Assembly (NCBI GenBank): GCA_964470345.1
Contig: CAYYBE010000002.1
Location: forward strand, 1-64,000
Reading direction: 5' to 3'
From: CAYYBE01 sp964470345
GTDB taxonomy: Bacteria; Babelota; Babeliae; Babelales; Babelaceae
Length of the DNA stretch: 64,000 bases
In this document: piece by piece, positions 9,901 to 21,900 of the stretch
Numbering within the stretch: position 1 is the first letter of the stretch
Layout: each line of letters starts with the position of its first letter
The notes under the pieces: generated by a model
What the model saw: the letters and a program-made list of their open reading frames with translations, nothing else
Databases searched by the model: none
Told to the model about the DNA's origin: nothing
Made by a program: the position numbers and the translations under genes

Positions 9901-12900
9901 TACATTCCCCGCGCTCGTGATTGCTAACAAAGTATCGGTAAGTGATGCAGTAGGTGCATTCACCAAGCGGAGCGGTGACGTGAAAGCGGTGCCTGAATTT
10001 CCTGACGCATTAATCGCCGCAATTTGCCCATTTACTTCCAGACTTCTTCCAATAACAGCACCGCCTTTTACATCAAGATCATTACCAACGGCAGCATTAG
10101 AACGCGTTGCTAAAGTACCTGCTTCAACTCCACCCGTTTCTAGCTGCTGAATATACGCACCGCCGAGGTCGATTACTTGGAGACCAGTAGTAGCATCAAC
10201 AATATATGCAAATCGGCCTTGTACAAAAAGGCTTCTTGTACTACTTAAACCTAATGGAAACGGCGTTCCGACGACGAATGGGCTTGCAGGGTTGCTAACA
10301 TCAATTACTGACAATGTCCCACTGATCGAATTCGTAACGTATGCGTATCGGCCTTGTACAAAGACAACAGTAGGAAAACTTCCTCCTGTTGGGAAAAAGG
10401 ATCCTACGATACTTGGGCTAGCAGGATTACGCACATCAACAATCACCAGCGTGCTGCCAGTCTGATTTATTATATACGCATAGCGCCCCTGGACATAGAT
10501 CGAAGCAGGAACATTCAATCCTGTTTGCGTTCCAATAAGTATTGGTTTGCTCGGGTTACTTACATCAACAATCAGTAACTTATTTGTTGTAGCATCAATA
10601 ATATACGCATAAATCCCTTGCACATACAAACGATACAAGAAGGCAGCGCCTGGAATAGCCAAAGAACCAACAAGCGAAAGATTGTCGGGATTACTTGCAT
10701 CGATAATATACAAGGTACCAGAGTTGTCTTGCACACTGTATACATATCGCCCCTGCACATAGGACGAAGATATTTGTGGACTTATCGTAATTGTTCCTCT
10801 TAAACTCGGACTACGTGGATTACTGATATCCAAAAGAGCAATCGTTCCCGAAGCATAATTCGTCACATAAGCATAATTTCCTTGCACGAATACAGCCCGC
10901 GGCGACGTTCCTCCTGTTGAGACCGGCGTTCCTATGACCATTGGGTTTGTTGGATCACTCACATCAATGACCTTTAACGTATTGGCGGTAGCATCAACCA
11001 AATAGGCATAGCGTCCCTGAACATAAACAGCTTCAAGGGCGGCTCCTCCCCCCGTACTCCCTGCCAACAAGGGAGTAACTCCCATCGTTAACTGAGCAAA
11101 CGGCGCGGTAGTTGCAATACCAACTTGATTCGCCAATACGGTTTGTGCAGCAAAGTTGCCCGAATTGTCACGAGCAACAAGCGTATTTGGTACATTGGCA
11201 CTCGTTGCGCTCGTCAACAAGGCCGCTTGCGCAAATGAACGGAGCACCGTACCTGAACTGTCAATGCCTAAAAGATTTTCAGTAAGCGCCGCAGTACTAT
11301 TACCCAAGAGTTGGAGCGTGCTGGTTACCGTTACTTTACCGTCAAATGCTACATCACCTGTTACCTGTAAACTACGACCAATCACGGCACCGCCGCGTAC
11401 ATCAAGATCATTACCAACAGCAGCATTAGCACGCGTTGCAAGCGTACCGGTTTCAATACCACCCGTTTCGAGCTGCTGAATATACGCGCCACCAAGATCA
11501 ATAATCTGAAGCGTATTTGAACTGACTGCGTTGTTGGCTACATACGCATAACGACCTTGGACAAAGACCGACCACGGCTGCCCATTGGTTCCGGTGCTTA
11601 CACTTGTCACAAACGTTAGATTATTTGGATTACTGACATCAATCACCGAAAGCGTACTTCCACCCTGCGCCGTTGTTCCCTGATTAGCAACATATGCATA
11701 ACGACCTTGAACAGAGACTGACCACGGTTGTGGACTTGAACCAGGAATCGTAATCGTCCCGGCTTGCGTTGGCGATGCAGGATTACTGACATCAATGACG
11801 CGTAACGTATTGTTTGCAAGGCCCGAGTTTGCAACATAGGCATAACGCCCTTGTACGTACACTGAATACGGACTTGCGCCCGATGCTCCCGTGCTCACAC
11901 TGCCCACCAACGTAGGAATGCGTGGATTGGCAACATCAATAATCAGAAGATTATGGCTTCCGTAGTTCGCGACGTAGGCATAACGCCCTTGTACGTAGAC
12001 TGAACGAGGACCATTAAACCCAGTACTTATGAGTCCCACAATTTGCGGACTCGTTGGATCACTGACATCAATCACTTGTAAGTTACTGTTTCCATAACTG
12101 ACTACGTAGGCATAGCTCCCTCGTACATAAATCGACCATGGCGTTGTACCAAGACTCAACGTTGTTCCAATTTGCAGTGGCCCTGACGGGTTACTTACAT
12201 CAACAATCTGAAGCCCTGCTGAACCAACAACATACGCATAGCGCCCTTGCACATACACCGATTGCGGAGTACCTGAAAGAGCAACGGCTCCTAAGGCACG
12301 TGGAGCGGTTGCGTTGCTCACATCCATGATACGTAACGAGGCACCCGCATTATTGGTTACATAGGCATACCGCCCTTGTACATAGACCGTAGTTGGACGA
12401 TTGAGACCCGTCCCCGTACTTCCCGCAGCCGTAAGCGCCGCGCCAACGGTTAATTGAGTAAATGGTGCCGACGTTCCAATACCAACACCCGTACTGTTAG
12501 CAGATAATTTTTGTGCGTTAGCAACAACGAGTGCGAGTTGGTTGGTGCCTGGGCTATAGAGTCCCGTGCCAACGCTGCCCGAGAAATTAAGTGCCAGCGC
12601 TCCCGTTGTGCCTGCGTTCAATGTGATGGCGCTTGTTGCAAAGTTGCCTGAGTTGTCACGCAGTACGAGTGTGTTAGGAATATTCGAACTTGTCGCGTTG
12701 GCAAGTATACCAAGTTGGGTTGTTTGCGAGACGTTACCCGAGCCATCAATCGCCAAGAAATTATCTGAGCTTGTTGATGTTACATTACCAAATAAACGCA
12801 ACGCCGGTGCGGTTGTCGTGCTGTGACCTGTGAGAATAAGTGACGCAAGCGTTGGGTCGTTAATGCGCAGCTGGCCAGTCATTGTATCACCAACTTTTAA

Positions 12901-15900
12901 GACGTTGGCTGATGCAGCGCCTGAGACGTTGCCGACGACGTTACCCGTTACATTGCCTAAGAGATTACCTGAAACATTACCCGTTACGTTACCGAGTAAG
13001 CTTCCCGTTACTTGGCCACTCACATTACCTGTTACGTTGCCAATAAGACCAGCGGTAACCGTGCCTGCTGCAAAGTTGCCGTTAGCGTCACGTAGCACGA
13101 GCGTGTTGGCAACGTTTGAACTTGTTGCATTGGTAAGCGTACTGAGAGAAAGCGTTGCTTGCGATACGTTACCCGAGCCGTCGATTGCTAAGAAATTGTC
13201 ATTATTCGTCGCCGTACGATTACCCGTAAGACGCAATGCTGGTGCGGTTGTCGTACTATGACCCGTTACTACTAACGATGCAAGACTTGGGTCGTTAATG
13301 CGCAGTTGCCCAGTCATCGTGTCGCCCGTTTTTAAGACGTTGGCCGATGCAGCGCCAGAAACGTTGCCAACGACATTGCCCGTTACATTACCGAGTACAT
13401 TACCAACAACGTTACCCGTTACGTTGCCAATTATATTTGCTGTGATGGTGCCTGCTGCAAAATTGTTATTACTGTCACGCAAGACAAGCGTGCTTGGAGT
13501 ATTGCTACTTGTTGCACTCAGCCATGCCAATTGACCAAGCGTTGAAGATTGCGCTACTACCTGGTTGGCTGCTGTGCCCTGGTCAGTTGGGAGCGTAAGT
13601 GTGTAACTCGTATTGACCGTCGTCGGCGCTTTAAGTCCAACATACTGGCCGCCGGTCGCATCATAGAGCAAGAGATCGTTGCCTACCGTTACACGTCCAC
13701 CAAAAGTTGCATCACCAGTAACTTGGAGCGTGCCACCAATAGTCGCACTACCAAGAACGTTCAGATCATTACCGACGTTAACATTTGCTTGTGACGTCAG
13801 CGTGCCCGTTTGGATACCGCCCGCTCCCAGTTGTTGAATATATGCATCACCAACCGTTAACTGCGTTGTTGGCGTTGAAGTACCAATACCAATACCCGTA
13901 TTATTTGCATATAATTTTTGTGCGTTATTAACTACGAGCGCAAGTTGATTTGTGCCAGGGCTATAAAGTCCCGTACCGGTGCTGCCTGCAAAGTTAAGTG
14001 CAAGCGCACCAGTTGTTCCAGAGTTAAGCGTTATTGCACTCGTTGCGAAGTTACCTGAAGCATCGCGCAATACAAGCGTATTAGGAACATTCGAGCTCGT
14101 TGCGTTGGCAAGTGCACCTACTTGCAACGTTGCTTGTGAGACGTTGCCTGAGCCATCGATTGCTAAGAAATTCCCCGAAGAGGTCGCCGCAAGATTGCCC
14201 GTAAGACGTAATGCTGGCGCGGTTGTTGTACTGTGGCCCGTGAGAACAAGTGAAGCTACACTTGGGTCGTTAATACGCAGTTGGCCGGTCATCGTGTCAC
14301 CAATTTTTAAAACGTTGGCCGATGCTGCACCGGAAACGTTACCGACGACGTTACCCGTCACGTTACCTAAAAGATTTCCAGCAACGTTACCCGTTACGTT
14401 ACCTACTAAGCTTCCCGTTACTTGGCCACTTACGTTACCCGTTACGTTGCCAATTAAACCAGCCGTGATGGTGCCTGCTGCAAAGTTGCCGTTATTATCA
14501 CGCAGCACCAGTGTGTTTGCCACGTTGGAACTTGTTGCGTTGGTAAGCGCACCAACTTGCAACGTTGCTTGCGAGACGTTACCCGAACCATCGATCGCTA
14601 AGAAATTATCTACTGTTGTCGCCGTACGATTGCCCGTAAGACGTAATGCAGGAGCTGTGGTTGTACTGTGACCCGTTACAACTAACGATGCCAAACTTGG
14701 ATCATTAATACGTAGCTGGCCGGTCATTGTGTCGCCAATTTTTAAAACGTTTGCTGATGCGGCGCCAGAAACGTTGCCGACGACGTTACCTGTTACGTTG
14801 CCCAACAGATTGCCCGCTACGTTACCCGTGACGTTACCAAGTAAACTTCCCGTTACGTTACCCGTGACGTTGCCCGTCACATTGCCAATCAAGCCAGCCG
14901 TAATGGTGCCTGCAGCAAAGTTGCCGTTACCATCACGCAGCACAAGCGTGTTTGCCACGTTGGAACTTGTTGCGTTGGTAAGAGTACTAAGAGAAAGCGT
15001 TGCTTGCGATACGTTACCCGAACCGTCGATTGCTAAGAAACTATCTGCTGTTGTCGCCGTTACGTTACCCGTAAGACGTAATGCAGGAGCGGTGGCGGTA
15101 CTGTGACCTGTTACAACAAGAGATGCTACACTTGGGTCGTTAATGCGCAGTTGGCCGGTCATCGTATCACCAACTTTCAAGACGTTTGCTGATGCAGCGC
15201 CCGAGACATTACCGACGACGTTGCCTGTCACGTTGCCTAAGAGATTACCAGCGACATTACCCGTAACGTTGCCGAGTAAGTTACCTATTACATTACCCTG
15301 TACGTTGCCAACAACATTACCCGTCACGTTACCAACAAGATTGGCCGTTACGGTCGAAGCAGCAACGTTGCCATTACCGTCCCGTTTAACAAGAGTACTT
15401 ATCGTATTATTACTTGTTGCATTGAGCATTGCGATATAGTCAACACTACGCATAAAACCAGCCGTTGTTCCATTGGCAACCTGGTGGAGCGAATCACTAA
15501 TCATATTGCCATGGAAGTGGCGGTGATCAGAGCGAGATAAGCTGTTGGCAGAACCTGCATCACTGGCTAAAGTGCCCGAGATAGAAGTTGGAACTCCAAC
15601 AGCAAGCGGGTCAGCTCCATTGGGAAGATGGCGGGCTGCATGTGCTTCAACAACAACGCCATTCACCTGCGCAGCACCGGTAATGGTATTTGCTCCCATA
15701 TTGAGAGGGCCACCCATTGCGCGAGATCCATCCACCAAGAGATATTGCTTATGGTCATCTGCCAACAGGCCAAGTAAGTTTCCGTGTACCGTAACACCGG
15801 CCACTGAGCTTGAGACAAATCCAAGCGTTGGTCGCTCATCAAGGATATCAACAATTTGTGGTGTACCACTATTTTCAACAATAAGCGATGCAATCGGCAC

Positions 15901-18900
15901 AATATTGCCGGTCCAGGTTGCGGGTTTGGTAGGATTATCACCCACACGCGCATGGGGAAGATCAGGGTAGACAGTTTGAGAATAGACCAATGCATACTGT
16001 TCTGCCGTCGAGCCACTCATAGAATCAACGCCACCGATCACGTAGAGCTCATGCTTTGCGAAATAGCCTGCAGGAATTGCTGTTAAGACACCATTCAAGT
16101 CATAACGCTGACAATCAACTGCAGTTTGATTTTCGACAAATACATTTGTTGTTCCTAAATATGCCTGCCAACTAATTAACGAACCACCGGCTGGAGCATA
16201 TTGATGGCTCCCTAAAACATACTGTCCGCTCGTAACGTTGAGTTGAGAGGTACCTGTTACATCTGATCCTGACACATAGAGCGGTCCTAACGCGTTGATA
16301 AACGCATCGTTGAATTTTGTTGCCGTATGCGCTGCGTCATCAGGAACATCTTGCACAAAAAGCGCACCCGTTGCTCCTGCACGAACTTTACCAAGTGGTA
16401 TCGTATAGATAATAGACGGCTGAGAAAGCGTAACTTGCGCAAGACCTGCGTTATTGATGTAGATAAAATTGTCAGTGCCTGGCACAACGCTGGTTGTCGT
16501 TGTTGGCCAACTTACCAACTGCAAATTATCAACTCCATTGGTCGTTTGTACTAAATAACCACTTCCGGCAGAGACAGTTACCACGAGTGATGCACTTGTT
16601 GCATGCAGAGAGCCCGCTTGAATAATACCTAATCCTAAACTTGTACCATCGTTGAGCGCAGGAGCAACATCGGTTGCAACATCAAAGGTACGCCCTAAAT
16701 TAAATGGTGCCAGTGTTGTCAGACCACCATTGGTTGCTTCGGTTAACAACACTGAAAGACCGGTAACTGCTGGATCAATCGTAACTTTTGCACTATCAAA
16801 CTGACCCGAAATAGAACCTTGAATCTGTTGGTCAGTAATCACGATGTCATGCGTATTATTTGAAGTAGCAATGCCTGAAAGCGTAACCATTGACCCTGTT
16901 GCCCCTGAGAGAATATTAAAGGCTGTTTCATATCCATTAACGCTTGAGGTCCCAACTTGGACATGGGCTCCGTCGGTCATCGATAAAAACTGTGAACCGA
17001 CTGCTGGCGGAAGAGCTGGCGAACCAACACTCAAATTCCCGGCATAGAAGAATGAACCGACCCCATGCACCACGGCCACGGTCGAATTGGCTTGAGGAGT
17101 ACGAGACATAAATTGACTGAGCAACATTCCCGACGTTCTCCAGGTCGAAGTACTGAGAATATCAAAAACAGTTCTTACTGATGCACCTTCAAGCACTTCT
17201 CCTGTTATCAGTTTCACAAATGCATTTTCGCCCGACAGACTATTGTCGACGGTAATACCAATATCATTCGAACCAAAATTAACCATGTACATGACTAACT
17301 CACCACCGGTCAATGCAATTGCTGATTTACCCGTTCCTGTGGCTCCATCTAATACAATACGTTGCAAGAAACATTCTGTTAAAAATGGACTCAGCGTAGG
17401 TGCCGTCAGCAGATCTTGATTGGCATTATTCGCTCGAATCATCACCAGGCCAACATTGCAACCAATAATACTCACATATGATTGGAGCATGATTGGGTTA
17501 TCTTCAACATAAGTACCCGGTGCTACTGAGATCAAGTAGCGATTCGTAGTAGTTGCATCGGTAATCGCGGCTAAGGCTGATTTAATCGTACTAAATTGGT
17601 TTGGTGCCGTAAGCGGACCTTTATGAACGTAGAGAATATTTTCTGGTGACACGTTTGCAAAGAGGTTATAGACCTGCCCGGTAAACGTTGTTGTCCCAAG
17701 CAGATCAAGCCCATTTGCCGTTATCAGATTTGCAGCAAAGCTACCGGTTCCATCACGTAAGACCAGCGTATTTGGTACGTTACTCGATGTCGCTTGCGTT
17801 AAGAGGTTGAGCGGAAGTGTCGACTGTGTTACGTTTCCTGAACTGTCGATCGCCAAGAGCATATCAGAAGCCGATGCGGATGGATTTTGCAGAAGTCGCA
17901 ATGCAGGCGCTTGCGTGGTCGCCTGTCCCGTGAGAACCACAGCAGGTTCTGCTCCACTTGTCGCCACACGTAGCTGCCCGGTCATTGTGTCGCCAATTTT
18001 TAAAACGTTTGCTGATGCTGCACCACTGACGTTACCAACGACATTGCCTGTTACATCACCTAACAGATTGCCCGCGACGTTACCCGTTACATCACCTAAC
18101 ACGTTGCCGACCAAGTTACCTGTAACGTTACCCGTTACATCGCCTAAAACGTTGCCAACGACGTTACCCGTTACGTTGCCAAGTAAACTTCCCGTTACAT
18201 TGCCTGTAACGTTGCCCGTTACGTTACCCACTAAGCCTGCAGTAATAACACTCGCAGCAAAGTTGCCTGAACTATCACGTAAGACAAGCGTGTTTGCAAT
18301 ATTCGCACTTGTTCCGGTTGTTAATAAGCTCAAAGGCGTTGTTGTTTGCGTGACGTTACCCACGCTGTCAATTGCCAATAAATAATCTTGTGCAGAGGCT
18401 GTATTCAGAGTCTGTAACTGTAACGCTGGCGCTGTTGGGTTCAGAATGCGCAGCGTACCGGTCATGGTGTCGCCAATTTTTAAAACGTTTGCTGAAGCAG
18501 CACCGCTGACGTTACCAACGACATTGCCTGTTACGTCGCCTAAGAGATTTCCTACAACGTTACCCGTTACATTACCTAACACATTGCCAACTAAGTTACC
18601 TGTAACGTTACCCGTTACATCACCAAGAACGTTGCCAACGACGTTACCTGTTACGTTGCCAAGTAAGCTTCCTGTAACATTGCCAACAACGTTACCCGTG
18701 ACGTTACCGACCAAATTGGCAGTAATAACACTCGCAGCAAAATTGCCTGAACTATCACGTAAGACAAGCGTGTTTGGAATATTTGCACTTGTACCGGTCG
18801 TTAATAAGCTCAAAGGCGTTGTTGTTTGCGTAACATTACCCACGCTGTCAATTGCCAATAAATAATCTTGTGCAGAGGCTGTGCTATTGGTGAGTAGCTG

Positions 18901-21900
18901 TAACGCTGGCACTGTTGCATTCAGAATGCGCAATGTACCGGTCATCGTATCGCCAATTTTTAAAACGTTTGCTGATGCTGCGCCGCTGACATTACCAACG
19001 ACATTGCCGGTTACGTCGCCTAAGAGATTGCCCGCGACGTTGCCCGTCACGTTACCAAGTACGTTACCAACTAAGTTACCCGTAACGTTACCCGTTACAT
19101 CGCCCAAAACGTTGCCAACGACGTTACCTGTTACGTTGCCTAACAGGCTGCCCGTTACATCACCGCTAACGTTGCCCGTCACGTTGCCAATAAGATTTGC
19201 AGTAATCGTGCCCGCAGCAAAGTTGCCTGAGCTATCACGTAAAACAAGCGTATTTGGAATATTCGCACTTGTGCCGGTCGTCAATAGACCAATCGGCGTT
19301 GCCGTTTGGGTAACGTTACCCGAGCTGTCAATTGCCAACAGATAATCTTGTGCAGAGGCTGTGCTATTGGTGAGTAGCTGTAATGCTGGCGCTGTTGGGT
19401 TCATAATGCGCAGCGCTCCCGTCATGGTATCGCCAATTTTTAAAACGTTTGCTGATGCGGCGCCTGAGACATTACCTACGACATTGCCCGTCACATCACC
19501 TAAGAGATTACCTGCGACGTTACCCGTTACATCACCTAACACGTTACCAACTAAGTTACCCGTAACGTTACCCGTTACATCGCCCAAAACGTTGCCAACG
19601 ACGTTACCTGTTACGTTGCCTAACAGGCTGCCCGTTACATCACCGCTAACGTTGCCCGTCACGTTGCCAATAAGATTTGCAGTAATCGTGCTTGCGGCAA
19701 AGTTGCCTGAACTATCACGTAAAACGAGCGTGTTTGGAATATTTGCACTTGTGCCGGTCGTTAACAGACCAATCGTGCCAGCAGTTTGCGTGACATTACC
19801 AGAGCTATCAATTGCCAACAGATAATCTTGTAATGTTGCTGTAGTAAGGGTCTGTAATTGTAACGCTGGCGCTGTTGCGTTCATAATGCGCAACGCTCCC
19901 GTCATAGTATCGCCAATTTTTAAAACGTTTGCTGATGCAGCTCCAGAGGCATTACCAACGACATTACCCGTTACATTGCCTAAGAGATTGCCAACAACGT
20001 TACCCGTAACATCACCAACAACGTTACCAACAATATTACCGGTCACATTGCCCAGCAAATCTGCCGTGATAACGCCTGCTGCAAAATTGCCCGAAGCATC
20101 ACGCAACACCAACGTTGAAGGTTGATTACTGCTCGTTGCAGCTAACCACGTTAACTGTCCAAGCGTTGCTGATTGTGCAAGTACCTGATGTTCTGCAATC
20201 CCCTGACTCGTTGGTAATGTCAGTGCATAGGTTGCAGTAACTGTTGTTGGTGCATTCAGTCCAACAGAGGTTCCATTATTCGTTGCATCATACAACTGAA
20301 ATCCACTGGTCGTTGTTATTTTACCCTCTACGGCAACATCCCCAGAGACTAAGAGACCACGACCAACGAGCATGCCACCACGAACATCAAGCTCTCCACC
20401 GATTGCCGTATCACTGCGCGTTGCAACAGTTCCAGCCTCAATACCACCCACTTCAAGCTGCTGAATATACGCACCACCAAGATCGATTATCTGTAAGCGA
20501 TTATTGGTAGAGTTCATCGCATAGGCATAACGGCCCTGAACATATAATGATTTTGGATCAACACCACCGGTACCAATACTTCTGACAACTCGCGGATTTT
20601 GAGGATCACTCACATCGATTGCATAGAGTAAGCTGCTTCCATTTGCAACGATATAGACAACCTGCCCTTGCGCAAAGACGTCCCATGGCTGCTGGCCACC
20701 ACCAGGAATGGTAACAACACCGGCAAGTATAGGATTACTTGGATTACTGACATCAATAATTTGAAAGGTATCATTACCAGCATTGACAACGTAGACATAC
20801 CGCCCTTGCGCATCAGCTGCCTGCGTTGAAGCATCAAGAGCCATTGCAACAGATCCCACCAATTGAGGATTAAGCGGATCCATAATATCCACAATTTGCA
20901 GTGCTCCCGGAAAGGCAACACCGTCGCCTTTATTAGTTACGTAGGCATACCGCCCCTGTACAAAAACGGTTTCGGCATTATGAAATGCTCCATTTAAATT
21001 TCCTGCATTTCCCGCAATATATGGATGGGACGGGTTACTGACATCGATAACATAAAAGGTCTGTCCGCTATCTGCTATCGCGTAGGCATAGGTCCCTTGC
21101 ACATAGAGCGCTTTGGGGTTAATAAGGCCAAAGAGAATTCCAAGCGAATGAGGATCACTCTGATTACTCACGTCAAGAATTTGCAAATAACCAGGATCTG
21201 CAACAACATAGGCCAACGTTCCATTGACGTGCAGTGCAATCGGGTTCGTTACTGTTGCTGCTGACGCCAAGAGCGTAGGGCTCGATTGATTGCTCACATC
21301 AAATACCTGTAAGGTCGAATCACTAAAATTTACGATGTAGGCGTAGCGACCCTGTACAAAAACCTGGTAGGGCGTATTGCCGGTCCCAGTACTTCCCGCT
21401 TGCAAAAGCCTTCCACCAACGGTCAATTGGGTAAATGGTGCCGCATTGCCAATACCAATTCCCGTGGTATTAGCCACCAGTTGCTCGAGTCCATCTGCTG
21501 CTAATGCAACGGCATCGGTAGTTGGAAAATAGAGCCCCGTGTTTGGACTACCCACTTGATTAATAGCTGCCACACCAGTTGAACCAGCATTGAGGGTGAT
21601 TGCACTCGTTGCAAAATTTCCTGAACCGTCCCGCAGTACTAGGGTATTGGGAATATTAAAACTTGTGCCCGTTATTAATAAACTTACTGGTACGGTCGAT
21701 TGTGTTACATTGCCCTGCGCATCGATCGTCATAATAACATCATTTGGTTCTGACAGGGGATTGTTGATCAAGCGTAACGCTGGTGCAATGGTTGTTCCCT
21801 GCCCTGTTGCCACTAAGGCTGCGTCACTTCCATCAGAAATACGTAGTTGTCCGGTCATCGTATCGCCCACTTTTAAGACGTTTTCTGATGCAGCACCAGA

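Noticed and set aside
1681..19920. Regular short DNA repeats that could be mistaken for a CRISPR array
   Set aside because: The repeats are coding, imperfect and without unique spacers. The period reflects protein repeats, and no cas gene is present.
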